A stretch of 64,000 bases of DNA from an uncultured Pseudomonadales bacterium (GTDB taxonomy: Bacteria; Pseudomonadota; Gammaproteobacteria; Pseudomonadales; Azotimanducaceae): NCBI GenBank assembly GCA_951813295.1, contig CATOTI010000002.1:2738522-2802521 (forward strand), written 5' to 3'. Both the position numbers and the translations under genes were made by a program. This document shows positions 55,569 through 64,000 of this stretch, piece after piece. The notes beneath the pieces were generated by a model. The model ran no database searches and was not told the DNA's origin. It saw nothing but the letters and a program-made list of their open reading frames with translations. Every line of letters starts with the position of its first letter. Position 1 is the stretch's first letter.

Positions 55569-56330
55569 CTAGGCGATCGATTCGATCCGGCGGGTGGTAG
55601 GCCCGGTGCGCCAATCTTCACTATCGGAATGGCACTCGTTGGATGCGTAGTGGACCGAAATCGCGCGGCGGAACTGGTCGGTCGTGTTGGACCCGGACCC
55701 GTGCACGAGCAGCGGATGGAAGAAGAACGTGTCACCAGGCTCCATTTCGATGTGAGTGCGATTGCTTCGATCGACGTCTACCCCGAAGAACGCGTGGTTC
55801 ACGTACTCCCAATCTGGGCTCGCGTGCTCGAGAAGGTCTCCCTCGTGGGTCCCCGGGATGACGCTGAGGCATCCTGTTTCTCTTGTCGACGGGGTCAGCG
55901 CCGTCCAGACGCCCACGATCTTGTTCGCCGGTCGAATGCGGAAGTAGCGCAGGTCCTGGTGTAGTGGATGGCGACCGTCGATGCGGGGCGGTTTGTTGAA
56001 CACGTTCGTCGTGATCGAATAGATGTCCTCGCCGATGAGGTTCTCGGCGACCGCCAGGATCGCGGGATTCGTGGCGAAGGCGTAGAGGGTCTCGTCAGCC
56101 TCGAGGTTCATGATCTTGTTGATGCCGTGCACTGGCGTTTCGGGTTCGACGGCGCCCTTGACGACCATGATGTCGCGCATGACGATCATGCGGCCGGGTG
56201 GTTCCACCCGTGCCGATGCGAAGTCGAGGAAACGCTCGTTCAGCCGCGCCACCTCGCTGGTGTCGAGCAACCCCCGACAGACGACGTAGCCGTGCCGTCG
56301 GTATTGTTCACGTTGCGCTTCGTTGTCCAT
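55569..56330 (-). CDS. Phytanoyl-CoA dioxygenase (PhyH) family protein
   Basis: PhyH enzymes are non-haem Fe(II), 2-oxoglutarate-dependent oxygenases that hydroxylate small molecules. The 253-aa protein has the iron-binding HxD in HPLHQDLRYFRI, a distal histidine in HPLLVHGSGSN, and the 2-oxoglutarate arginine near QFRRAISVHYAS. PGDTFFFHPLLVHGS is family-typical. The substrate is unknown. The gene after it (55125) is directly adjacent. Confidence 0.9.
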   Translation of the reverse strand: MDNEAQREQYRRHGYVVCRGLLDTSEVARLNERFLDFASARVEPPGRMIVMRDIMVVKGAVEPETPVHGINKIMNLEADETLYAFATNPAILAVAENLIGEDIYSITTNVFNKPPRIDGRHPLHQDLRYFRIRPANKIVGVWTALTPSTRETGCLSVIPGTHEGDLLEHASPDWEYVNHAFFGVDVDRSNRTHIEMEPGDTFFFHPLLVHGSGSNTTDQFRRAISVHYASNECHSDSEDWRTGPTTRRIESIA

Positions 56331-56357
56331 CAGGCAAGTTTCGCGGCTCGCGCGGCT

Positions 56358-57029
56358 TTATGGAAGCCAAAGCGAGGCAATGTCTGGGATTTCCGCGAGA
56401 TCACGAACCTCGGCATCGGCGGCGTAACGCGCATCTGCGTCCCAGAGTCCGCGGGGGGTCCAGATCGTCCGCAGTCCCGATGAATGGGCGGCGACGATAT
56501 CCTGTCCGGGATGGTCGCCGACCATGATCGCGTTTTTCGGCAGAACGTCGAGTTCGTCGAGCGTGTGCTGGAAGATCGCGGAATCGGGTTTCTTGATCCC
56601 GATGTCGCCCGACACGGTGACCGTATCGACGCGATCATCGAGGTTCGACTTGGTGACTTTGTGCCACTGGGTTTCACTCGACCCGTTGGTGATGATGCCG
56701 AGGCGGAAGCCACGCTTGCTGAGCGCCGCCAGGCACTCGATGGCATGGGGAAAGAGAACCGGGTCGAGCCACGCCCGCGCACGAAAATCGGCTGCGATCT
56801 CCTCGCCGGCGACGCTCAGGTCGAAGTGACGCGCGATACGATCGAAGAGCCCCTCGGTCGTTCGGCCACGGCCTTGGTTGTCCCACGTGAGGACCCGGTC
56901 GATGAAGGCGGCTTCGTCTTCGTCGATCGAGAACCGCTCGCGCAGCCGTGATGCGTATCGCGCGACCGAGGGTTCACGGTGATGAAGCGTACCGTCGAGA
57001 TCGAAGAGAACCGCGCGCCGATCGGTCAC
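56358..57029 (-). CDS. HAD-superfamily hydrolase
   Basis: A 223-aa haloacid dehalogenase-type phosphatase. Start GTG 57029 overlaps the DUF72 stop (GTGA) and gives MTDRRAVLFDLDGTLHHRE with the catalytic DxD (motif I). Motif II is LGIITNGSSE, the motif III lysine is in GIKKPDS, and motif IV is NAIMVGDHPGQDI. It resembles YjjG or phosphoglycolate-type enzymes, but the substrate cannot be told. The frame is open upstream within DUF72; that part is not real. Confidence 0.9.
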   Translation of the reverse strand: MTDRRAVLFDLDGTLHHREPSVARYASRLRERFSIDEDEAAFIDRVLTWDNQGRGRTTEGLFDRIARHFDLSVAGEEIAADFRARAWLDPVLFPHAIECLAALSKRGFRLGIITNGSSETQWHKVTKSNLDDRVDTVTVSGDIGIKKPDSAIFQHTLDELDVLPKNAIMVGDHPGQDIVAAHSSGLRTIWTPRGLWDADARYAADAEVRDLAEIPDIASLWLP

Positions 57030-57787
57030 CCGGACTGACGACTCGCTTCGTCGTCGACGTCTCGTGCGATTTTCTCCGCCGCGCGGGGCGGCGCCTTGGC
57101 GTCGAGAAAGCGCCGTGCCATCGCCGGACCCGCGCCATCGTCCTCGTGCTTGAAGAAAGTGAACACTTTGGAAACGTTGGATTCGATGGCGCGATTTCGC
57201 CAGGCCAAAAGATCCGCGTCGGTGTAGTCGGGTCTTCGCAGACGGAAATATGCCCATGACGTCGTGGCAAAGAACTCGGGCATCGGTAGCTTGCCGTCCT
57301 CGGAAACGGCGATCGCCGTCTCGTTTGCGGTGAGTATCTCGGCGATTTCTTCATCGAACCAGCTCGCATGCCGAAACTCGATTGCCGCGGGAAGTGCGTT
57401 CGGCCACGCCTTGAGAAACGTGCTGAGTCGGGCGGCGTCCTTGCGCAGGAACGGCGGTAGCTGGAAGAGCACACAGCCGAGTTTGTCGTCAAGAATCTCG
57501 AGGCGTTTCGCGAGGTAGTCGATCGAGTCTTCGCAATCGACGAGTTTCGCCTGATGGGTAATCCGTCGGGATGCTTTGATCACGAACTCGAAGCTCGCCG
57601 GCACGGCATCGCGCCAGGTTTCCAGCACGTTGCTTCGCGGCATTCGATAGAACGTGTTGTTGATTTCGACGCCCGGGAGCTTTGATGCATAAAAGGCGAG
57701 CATTTCGTCGGCGGTGATGTCCGCCGGGTAGAAATTGCCTTTCCATTCCTTGTAGCTATAGCCGCTGGTGCCCGCGATCCAGTCCAT
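57026..57787 (-). CDS. DUF72 domain protein
   Basis: A 253-aa member of the YecE/DUF72 family, a TIM-barrel-like protein of uncertain function. Family features: MDWIAGTSGYSYKEWKGNFY at the start, EINNTFYRMP, FEFVIKASRRITH, and the Phe-rich FTFFKHEDDGAGP near the end. It overlaps the HAD gene by 4 nt, so they are co-expressed. Confidence 0.93.
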   Translation of the reverse strand: MDWIAGTSGYSYKEWKGNFYPADITADEMLAFYASKLPGVEINNTFYRMPRSNVLETWRDAVPASFEFVIKASRRITHQAKLVDCEDSIDYLAKRLEILDDKLGCVLFQLPPFLRKDAARLSTFLKAWPNALPAAIEFRHASWFDEEIAEILTANETAIAVSEDGKLPMPEFFATTSWAYFRLRRPDYTDADLLAWRNRAIESNVSKVFTFFKHEDDGAGPAMARRFLDAKAPPRAAEKIARDVDDEASRQSG

Positions 57788-57868
57788 CGTTCATCCCTCC
57801 CCAGGGATTGCTCGCGCGAAAAATAGCACCATGCGCTTACGTCGTGCGATCGGGCGGCGCGAGGCCCC

Positions 57869-58639
57869 TTACATGAAATCGCTCACGCCGCCGTCGATGC
57901 GGAGGTTCTGACCATGAATGGCGTCGCTTCTCGCGCTCGCCAGAAAGACCACGAGATCGGCCACTTCCTCGCGCGTCGTGATCCGGCGGATCGGAATATC
58001 GGCGACGAAATGCGGTTCGACCTCTTCCCAGGTTTCGCCCCATCCGTTCTTCTTGCCGCGCGCCAGATAGCTCGCTTGAACCTCGGGCGTCAGGATCATC
58101 CCGGGGGAAACGATGTTGACGCGGATCGCCGTGCCGGCGACATCCTTCGCAAGGCTCACGGTGAGGTTGGCGAGTGCCGCCTTTGCCGCATAGTAGTGAG
58201 GGTTGCGTGCGTTCGGACGTGTCGATCCGGCCGTGCCGAGGTTGATGATCCGCGCGAATGATCGCTGGCGCATGGCTGGAAGATAGCCGCGGATCAGCCG
58301 TTGTGCCGAGAGCACGTTGGTTTCGAGCATCTCGACCCATTGGGAAGCTTCGAGCGTATCCCAGCGTCCCCCGGCGGCGGTGCCGTAGTTGTTGACGAGA
58401 ATGTCGACGTCATCGCCGGTGGTCTCGAGAACCGCTGCTGCACCGGCGTCGGTTCGGATGTCGCCGACGACGGGTATCCCACCACCGATCTCGTCGATTG
58501 CACCTGCCACCTCGTCGGTTTCGAATCCGTGGACGAAGACGTCCACCCCTTCGAGAAGAAGCGCCTTAGCGATGACGAGGCCGGTGCCTCGGTAGCTGCC
58601 GGTGACCAGAGCCTTTTTTCCCGCGAGACCTAGATCCAT
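57869..58639 (-). CDS. Short-chain dehydrogenase/reductase
   Basis: A 256-aa SDR with the cofactor motif VTGSYRGTG (about residues 11-19), DILVNNYGTA in the NNAG position, and YYAAK as the catalytic Tyr/Lys. The C-terminal IDGGVSDFM is typical of classical SDRs. Start ATG 58639 has GAGG 6 nt upstream; the open frame continues to 58870 without conservation. Substrate unknown. Confidence 0.93.
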   Translation of the reverse strand: MDLGLAGKKALVTGSYRGTGLVIAKALLLEGVDVFVHGFETDEVAGAIDEIGGGIPVVGDIRTDAGAAAVLETTGDDVDILVNNYGTAAGGRWDTLEASQWVEMLETNVLSAQRLIRGYLPAMRQRSFARIINLGTAGSTRPNARNPHYYAAKAALANLTVSLAKDVAGTAIRVNIVSPGMILTPEVQASYLARGKKNGWGETWEEVEPHFVADIPIRRITTREEVADLVVFLASARSDAIHGQNLRIDGGVSDFM

Positions 58640-58667
58640 GTCGTCCTCGTCTTCGTCGAATCGTTGA

Positions 58668-59165
58668 TCACAGTGCTTTCTCGTACCAGGCGACGTCCCA
58701 GTATTTACCAAACTTTCGCCCGACCTCCGAGTACTGCCCGAGCAATGAGAAGCCGAACTGCTTGTGCAAGGCAATCGACGGCTCATTGGGCAGAGCGATC
58801 CCAGCGTAGGCGCGATGAAGATCCTCGCCTTCGAGCGCGGTGAAGAGTTCACGATAAAGTGCTTTGCCAAGACCGCGGAGCGTCACGTCGTGTTCGAGGT
58901 AGATCGAGAGTTCCACGGTCGTCTCGTAGGCCGCTTTCGCACGGAAATGCTGCGAGCAGGCATAGCCGCGCACAGCGTCGTCGAAGACCGCCACGATGCA
59001 CCGATACTTACCGCCATCGAATTGCTCGAACCAACCGCGCCGGGACTGCGCTTCGACGTCGAAGGTCGCGTGCGAATGGATCACGTAGTGGTGATAGATC
59101 CGCTCGATCGCTGCCAGGTCGTCCTCTGTCGCCGGACGAAAAGTCGGTGGGCTGGATTCGGGCAT
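58668..59165 (-). CDS. GNAT N-acetyltransferase (phosphinothricin type)
   Basis: A 165-aa GNAT resembling phosphinothricin and MnaT/YncA acetyltransferases: FRPATEDDLAAIERIYHHYV, the acetyl-CoA loop LRGLGKALYRELFTAL, and the C-terminal FGFSLLGQYSEVGRKFGKYW. These enzymes acetylate amino groups of small molecules such as methionine sulfone or phosphinothricin; the real substrate here is not known. It lies 28 nt upstream of the SDR start on the same strand. Confidence 0.9.
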   Translation of the reverse strand: MPESSPPTFRPATEDDLAAIERIYHHYVIHSHATFDVEAQSRRGWFEQFDGGKYRCIVAVFDDAVRGYACSQHFRAKAAYETTVELSIYLEHDVTLRGLGKALYRELFTALEGEDLHRAYAGIALPNEPSIALHKQFGFSLLGQYSEVGRKFGKYWDVAWYEKAL

Positions 59166-59210
59166 GTTTCGGCCGCTCTCGTGCGCTGCAATCGGTTAAG
59201 TTAGCGACCC

Positions 59211-60350
59211 GTGGATGCGTTTGACGACATCAGGCCCTACACGGACAGCGAGATGCCGCGGGTCCTTGGTCGGCTCGCGGATGATGCCGCATTCGTCCGG
59301 CTCGCGAGCAATTACGTCACGCCGTGGTTTTCGCGCTGGTTCCCGGGCATAGCACACCGTGTTGTTCGTGGCGTTCTCAAGCGACGAATCAAGAATCTCG
59401 CGACGGTTGCCGATCTGCAGGTGGCGTTGTCGCGCTATGTCGAAAAGATCCTCGTTGATACCACCGAAGGGCTTTCGTTCTCGGGTGTCGAGGCGCTCGA
59501 CGCGGACCGCTCGTATCTCTTCATCTCGAATCATCGCGACATCGTCTGCGATCCGGCGATCGTCAACTTCACATTGTGGAAGCACGGTTTCGAGACATCG
59601 CAGATCGCGATCGGCGACAACCTCCTGAACGAGGGCTTCGAGACCGATCTGATGCGGCTCAACAAGAGCTTCGTCGTTCGTCGAGGCGAGAAGGGGGCCA
59701 GAGCACAACTGGCCGCTATGACCACCACGTCGAAATACGTCAAGCAAACCTTGGAAGCCGGCGAATCGGTCTGGATCGCGCATCGCGAAGGCCGCACCAA
59801 GGACGGCTACGATCGAACGGAAGCGGCCATCTTCAAGATGTTCGCCTTGGCCTACGGCCGGGGTGTGACCGGGTTCCGGGCCTGGCGCGAGGCTGTGGAT
59901 CTCGTGCCGGTCTCGATCAGCTACGAAGTCGATCCCTGCGCGCTGTTGAAAGCGAAGGAGCTCTTCCTGACCGAGCGCGACGGAGAGTACGTCAAAGCGC
60001 CAGGCGAGGATCTCGTCAGCATCCAGACCGGTATCAGTGGCTTCAAAGGACGGGTGCACGTGGCGTTTGGCGCCCCCGTCGATGCGGCGATCGACGACGT
60101 CGATTCGCTGACTCGGTATGTCGATGGTGAGATCGTTGGTTCGCTCGAAAACTATCCCACGCACGAGGAAGCGCACGCGCGCCTCGAGGACGACTCAGTG
60201 CGACTCGAGATGTCGACACGCGTGAGAACGGCCTTCGACGCCGCGGTCGATTTCGTCGGTCGCGACCTCAAGCCGCATCTTCTCAAGCAGTACGCCAACC
60301 AGATCGAGAACAAGCAACGGGTCGTCGCGGAGGCTGGGCCACCCGACTAA
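59211..60350 (+). CDS. 1-acyl-sn-glycerol-3-phosphate acyltransferase family protein
   Basis: A 379-aa acyltransferase of the PlsC/GPAT superfamily, probably making or remodelling phospholipids. The catalytic block is FISNHRDIVCDPAI (about residues 104-117), the FVVRRGEKG block follows, and AHREGRTKDGYDRTE is the third motif. The HRDIV-type block and the long C-terminus set it apart from short PlsC. No membrane helix is obvious. Start GTG 59211; no strong ribosome binding site. Confidence 0.87.
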   Translation: MDAFDDIRPYTDSEMPRVLGRLADDAAFVRLASNYVTPWFSRWFPGIAHRVVRGVLKRRIKNLATVADLQVALSRYVEKILVDTTEGLSFSGVEALDADRSYLFISNHRDIVCDPAIVNFTLWKHGFETSQIAIGDNLLNEGFETDLMRLNKSFVVRRGEKGARAQLAAMTTTSKYVKQTLEAGESVWIAHREGRTKDGYDRTEAAIFKMFALAYGRGVTGFRAWREAVDLVPVSISYEVDPCALLKAKELFLTERDGEYVKAPGEDLVSIQTGISGFKGRVHVAFGAPVDAAIDDVDSLTRYVDGEIVGSLENYPTHEEAHARLEDDSVRLEMSTRVRTAFDAAVDFVGRDLKPHLLKQYANQIENKQRVVAEAGPPD

Positions 60351-60367
60351 GCGCGCAAACACCGTCC

Positions 60368-61336
60368 TCAGACCGCGAGCGGCGGCTCGTCGAGCATGGC
60401 CAACTGCTCCTTGAGTGAGAGTACGTGCTCGCCCCAATAGCGCAGATCATTGAACGTGGGGAATGCCAACGGGAAGGCGGGGTCGTTCCAGCGTCGGGCG
60501 ATCCAGGCCGCATGGTGCATGATCCGCAACGTGCGCAGCGGTTCGATGAGCGGTAGCTCTCGCAATGAGAGTTCGTGGAACTCGTCGTAGGCGGTCGCGA
60601 TTTCGGAGAGCTGCATCGAACGCTCCGCGCGATCACCGGAGAGGAGCATCCAGAGATCCTGAATGGCGGGGCCGTTCACCGTATCGTCGAAGTCGACGAA
60701 ATTCGGCGCGTCGTAGCGCCAGAGAACGTTGCCCATGTGACAGTCGCCGTGAATGCGAATGGGCGTGAATGCATCCCACTGGCCCCGAATCCGCTCGATG
60801 AGCGTCGCGGTCACGGATTCGTAGGCTGCGCGCATGTCGGCCGGGACAAAGTCGTTCTCGAGGAGGAATTCTCGTGATTCGATTCCCATGCGCTCGACGG
60901 TGAGCGACTGGCGATGTTCGAAGGGTTTGATCGCCCCAATCGCGTGCATCCGTCCGAGCGTGTGGCCGATGATCGCCAGCACGTCGTAGTCCTCGACGTT
61001 GGGTGGTCGTCCGGCCTCACGGGGAAACGCGCTGAAGCGGAACCCCTCGTACTCGAAGAGCGTCTGCCCGTCGCGCTTGAGCGGCGCGACGCAAGGCAAC
61101 TCGTGCTCGACGAGTTCGAAGATGAATCGGTGCTCCTCGTCGATCGTGTCGTTGCTCCACCGGCCCGGCCGATAGAACTTGACGATGATGGGATCGGCTT
61201 CTTCGATGCCGACCTGATAAACGCGGTTCTCGTAGCTGTTGAGCGCCGTGAGCGAGCCGTCGGTCAGGAAGCCGACCGAGTCGATGGCGTCGAGCATGCG
61301 CTCGGGCGTGAGCCCTTCGTAGGGTGTTTCGGACAT
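60368..61336 (-). CDS. srkA: Stress response serine/threonine kinase SrkA-like
   Basis: A 322-aa protein of the YihE/RdoA (SrkA) family, a protein kinase that protects against envelope and lethal stress in E. coli. Motifs: the lysine in PIIVKFYRPGRWS, the catalytic loop IRIHGDCHMGNVLW and the metal-binding FVDFDDTVNGPAIQD. ATG 61336 is preferred over TTG 61342. Convergent with the acyltransferase, whose stop lies 17 nt away. Confidence 0.93.
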   Translation of the reverse strand: MSETPYEGLTPERMLDAIDSVGFLTDGSLTALNSYENRVYQVGIEEADPIIVKFYRPGRWSNDTIDEEHRFIFELVEHELPCVAPLKRDGQTLFEYEGFRFSAFPREAGRPPNVEDYDVLAIIGHTLGRMHAIGAIKPFEHRQSLTVERMGIESREFLLENDFVPADMRAAYESVTATLIERIRGQWDAFTPIRIHGDCHMGNVLWRYDAPNFVDFDDTVNGPAIQDLWMLLSGDRAERSMQLSEIATAYDEFHELSLRELPLIEPLRTLRIMHHAAWIARRWNDPAFPLAFPTFNDLRYWGEHVLSLKEQLAMLDEPPLAV

Positions 61337-61360
61337 CGTCAAACGTAGGGCCTGTCCGGT

Positions 61361-62152
61361 TCAAAGCGCCGCGAGTCTATCGGTGGGCGTGTACGACGTC
61401 ACCCAGACATCGACTCGCTCGACGCCGGCCTTGGTTAGCGCGCGAGTCGCGGCGGTCATGGTTGCACCCGTGGTCAGCACGTCGTCGATGAGAGCGATAT
61501 GTTGGAGACCGTCGATCCGACGTGTGGCCTGGAACGCGCCACGCACGTTCGTGAGGCGCTCGCTACGGGTCAGCCGACGTTGCGGCGGACCGCCTTTCGT
61601 ACGCCGCAAACCGCGCCTTAGAACGCGTAGGTCGAGCATCCGTGCCAGTCGTGCGGCGAGTTGTTCGCTGTGGTTGAACGAGCGGGTGAACTTGCGAGTC
61701 CACGCCATTGGGATCGGGATGAGCGCCTGCGGCAAGACTCTCCCCTCGTAGTCATTTCGAACCGCGACGCCGGTCAACTCCGCCAGCAGGCTCAGCTCGA
61801 GCAGTCCTCTAACCTTCTTGATGCGTGGCACGAGCGCATCGAGCGGCGGTTCGTAGCGATAAGGTGCGACGAGTCGTGCCCAGGGCGGTGGGTCCCGCCG
61901 ACAGGCCAGACATTGCCGTTCCTCGGTATCGGGCACGAACACCGTGCTTCGAAGACACGTGCAACAGGGGCGCGAACTCGGTTGCAGCGCGGCCGCGCAG
62001 TACCGGCACAAGGTGTCGGTCGACCCGAGTCCGGTCGTCCTGCACAGAAGGCAGCGGCTACGCAACGCGAGGGCGTCGAAGACGCGATTCAGCGTATTGA
62101 AAACCAGGTTCCGTGCGGTGCTGCGCGGGCGCGATCGAGTAGCTGGGAGCAT
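61361..62152 (-). CDS. comF: ComF family amidophosphoribosyltransferase-like protein
   Basis: ComF-type proteins take part in DNA uptake and recombination of imported DNA. The 263-aa form (ATG 62152, MLPATRSRPRSTARNLVF) has a zinc module with CLLC, CRYC, CTC and CLAC cysteines at about residues 33-85 and a phosphoribosyltransferase fold with LIDDVLTTGATM near residues 223-234. The frame opens at 62275; the extra 41 residues lack family similarity. No strong ribosome binding site decides the start. Confidence 0.88.
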   Translation of the reverse strand: MLPATRSRPRSTARNLVFNTLNRVFDALALRSRCLLCRTTGLGSTDTLCRYCAAALQPSSRPCCTCLRSTVFVPDTEERQCLACRRDPPPWARLVAPYRYEPPLDALVPRIKKVRGLLELSLLAELTGVAVRNDYEGRVLPQALIPIPMAWTRKFTRSFNHSEQLAARLARMLDLRVLRRGLRRTKGGPPQRRLTRSERLTNVRGAFQATRRIDGLQHIALIDDVLTTGATMTAATRALTKAGVERVDVWVTSYTPTDRLAAL

Positions 62153-62286
62153 GTACTCGAGGTTATGTTCTTGTGCTTCAAGACGTGGCGCGAATGGCCC
62201 GATTTGCACGGACGAGTGGGCTAATCTCCGACGTGAGAAGGTGCGCATATCGGTAAACTTCGCACCAGTCGGCAAGGGTTAACGTC

Positions 62287-64000
62287 ATGGAATATCGAGC
62301 CCCGTTGAGGGACATGCAGTTCTTGATTCGAGAGGTTTTCGACTTCGAGACCCATTACGGCGGGCTCGAGGATTCGACCCCCACGGACCTCGACCTCGTC
62401 GAAGCGATCATCGCCGAAACCGCTCGTTTCGCCGAGGTGGAACTCGCGCCGCTCTATCAGTCGGGTGATGCGGAAGGATGTCGATTCGTGGACGGTCAGG
62501 TGATCGCCCCGACCGGCTTCAAGGAAGCGTTCCAGCAGTACGTCGAAGGCGGTTGGGGTGCGACGACGGGCGACCCCGACTACGGCGGCCAGGGCTTGCC
62601 TCATTCGGTTGGCCTCTTCATCGAGGAAATCCTCACGAGCGGCAATCTCTCCTGGACGATGTACGCGAGCTTGTCGCGTGCGGCTGTGAACACGTTGCAG
62701 GCACATGGCGACGCCGAGCTGAAGTCGAGATTCCTGCCGAAGCTTCTGACGGGTGAGTGGACCGGCACGATGTGTCTGACCGAACCGCACTGCGGATCCG
62801 ATGTGGGGCTCTTGACGACCAAGGCCGAACCGACCGCCGGGGGCGATTACTCGATCTTGGGAACGAAGATCTTCATCTCTTCGGGTCAGCACGATCTTTC
62901 TGACAACATCATCCACCTCGTGCTTGCCCGGTTACCGGACGCACCGAGCGGCACCAAGGGAATCTCGCTCTTCATCGTCCCGCGGGAGATCGATGGCGAG
63001 CGCAACGGGGTGGTGTGTGGTGCGATCGAATCGAAGATGGGCCTGCACGGCAACGCGACGTGCATGCTGCATTTCGAGAACGCCAAAGGTTTTCTCCTCG
63101 GCCCGGAAAACCAGGGCATGCGCTGCATGTTCACGATGATGAACACGGCCAGGATCATGGTTGGCGTGCAGGCCGTCGGATTGATGGAGCTCGGTTTCCA
63201 GTCGTCGCTCGGCTACGCCGAGGAGCGCCGGCAGATGCGAGCGATGAATCCGCGCGAGCCCGGCCGTGCGGCGGATCCGATCATCGAGCACGCCGACGTC
63301 CGGCGGATGCTTCTGACGCAGAAGGCGTTCCTCGAAGGCGGCCGGGCGCTCTCTTACTACGTCGTCCAGCTCGCCGACAACGTCGCGTTCGGATCATCCG
63401 ACGGGCAGGAAGCCGCGAACCGCCTTCTCGATTTCTTGACGCCGATCGTCAAGGGATTCGTCACGGAAGTAGGCTATGAAGCCGTCAACGAGGCCGTGCA
63501 GGTTTACGGCGGCCATGGATACGTGAGCGACAACGGCGTCGAACAGCTCGTTCGTGACGCACGGATTGCGCGGATCTACGAAGGCACGACGCAAATCCAG
63601 GCGCTGGATCTCCTGGGCCGCAAGACGCTCGGCGATGGCGGTCGCGCGCTTGCCGACTTCATGGCCGTGCTGCTCGAAGAAGCCGCTGTCTCCACGCACG
63701 GCGATACGCTGCGTCACCTCGCCCAGGAATGGGAAGACCTGACGCGCATCCTCGGCGCCGACGCGATGCGCGACCAAGCTATCGTCGGTTCAGCCGCCTT
63801 CGACTACCTCATGTATTCGGGCTATGTCGTGATGGCTGTCGTGTGGTCGCGCATGGCGCGCTTTGCCGGCAATGATGATTTCGGGGTGGGAAAACGGCAG
63901 ACGTGTCAGTTTTTCTACGATCGTCTTTTGCCGCGAGCGGAAGGTCATCGGCGGGCGATCGAGAACCGCGGTGACAGCATCGATTCGTTTGAACTCGCCG
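62287..64000 (+). CDS. Acyl-CoA dehydrogenase, DmdC-like (3' end outside window)
   Basis: The open frame runs from ATG 62287 to the window end (571 complete codons, no stop). The sequence fits the long acyl-CoA dehydrogenases with an extra C-terminal domain that include DmdC (3-methylmercaptopropionyl-CoA dehydrogenase of DMSP demethylation): EYRAPLRDMQFLIREVFDF, GEWTGTMCLTEPHCGSDVG and VYGGHGYVSDNGVEQLVRDA. The catalytic-position glutamate is E432 in RIYEGTTQIQALDLLGRK. FAD-dependent. Substrate choice among DmdC and fatty-acyl relatives cannot be read from this. AAGG precedes the ATG. Confidence 0.9.
   Translation, partial: MEYRAPLRDMQFLIREVFDFETHYGGLEDSTPTDLDLVEAIIAETARFAEVELAPLYQSGDAEGCRFVDGQVIAPTGFKEAFQQYVEGGWGATTGDPDYGGQGLPHSVGLFIEEILTSGNLSWTMYASLSRAAVNTLQAHGDAELKSRFLPKLLTGEWTGTMCLTEPHCGSDVGLLTTKAEPTAGGDYSILGTKIFISSGQHDLSDNIIHLVLARLPDAPSGTKGISLFIVPREIDGERNGVVCGAIESKMGLHGNATCMLHFENAKGFLLGPENQGMRCMFTMMNTARIMVGVQAVGLMELGFQSSLGYAEERRQMRAMNPREPGRAADPIIEHADVRRMLLTQKAFLEGGRALSYYVVQLADNVAFGSSDGQEAANRLLDFLTPIVKGFVTEVGYEAVNEAVQVYGGHGYVSDNGVEQLVRDARIARIYEGTTQIQALDLLGRKTLGDGGRALADFMAVLLEEAAVSTHGDTLRHLAQEWEDLTRILGADAMRDQAIVGSAAFDYLMYSGYVVMAVVWSRMARFAGNDDFGVGKRQTCQFFYDRLLPRAEGHRRAIENRGDSIDSFELA

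Overview
The window is a high-GC, gene-dense bacterial chromosome segment that reads as a gammaproteobacterium, probably marine or another free-living aquatic lineage; I cannot place it to order. The evidence is gene order. rpoB-rpoC leads into an str operon (rpsL, rpsG, fusA, tuf), then the S10, spc and alpha ribosomal protein operons through rplQ. uvrA and a divergent ssb follow, as in Pseudomonas-like genomes. After that come the nadD-rsfS-rlmH-mrdA-rodA-mltB-rlpA-dacA-lipB envelope cluster, prmC-prfA-hemA facing lolB, and tRNA-Gln-rplY-pth-ychF.

Layout: 1-27793 is the transcription and translation core on the + strand. It ends at a textbook intrinsic terminator after rplQ. 27813-33047 holds two large TonB-dependent outer-membrane receptors on the - strand, which interrupt the usual rplQ-uvrA neighbourhood. 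33333-37870 holds uvrA, ssb and uppP. 37979-46796 is a tightly coupled + strand run: a LON-domain protein, nadD, rsfS, rlmH and the elongasome and peptidoglycan genes, ending in lipB. 46747-50654 is a - strand run (ThiF/MoeB-type enzyme, prmC, prfA, hemA). 50677-54049 carries lolB, tRNA-Gln(TTG), rplY, pth and ychF. 54053-64000 is a mixed accessory region: a five-helix membrane protein, an RRM protein, a PhyH dioxygenase with an unknown partner, DUF72 with a HAD phosphatase, an SDR, a GNAT acetyltransferase, an acyltransferase, an SrkA-like kinase, ComF and a 3'-truncated DmdC-like acyl-CoA dehydrogenase.

The most unusual content is between genes. (1) A family of composite two-hairpin repeats flanks tuf on both sides and recurs behind pth. 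The stem sequences differ between copies but every change is matched on the other arm, and several copies have a GTAG foot, the hallmark of REP elements. (2) tuf itself has a codon usage unlike its neighbours. (3) The S10 operon is split: rpsJ has its own promoter, a folded leader and a strong intrinsic terminator 5 nt after its stop. Next comes an about 145-nt segment that can close into a multi-hairpin RNA by a 9-bp long-range helix, and then rplC. (4) Ribosomal proteins L15 and L17 carry long acidic repetitive C-terminal tails (about 89 and 79 residues), and S17 has a short acidic N-terminal extension.

How the genes work together: the left half encodes RNA polymerase and most of the ribosome. 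The middle half encodes side-wall peptidoglycan synthesis (PBP2, RodA), maturation (MltB, RlpA, DacA) and lipid-carrier recycling (UppP), with NAD and lipoate supply and translation termination (PrfA methylated by PrmC). No complete mobile element, CRISPR array or rRNA gene was seen.
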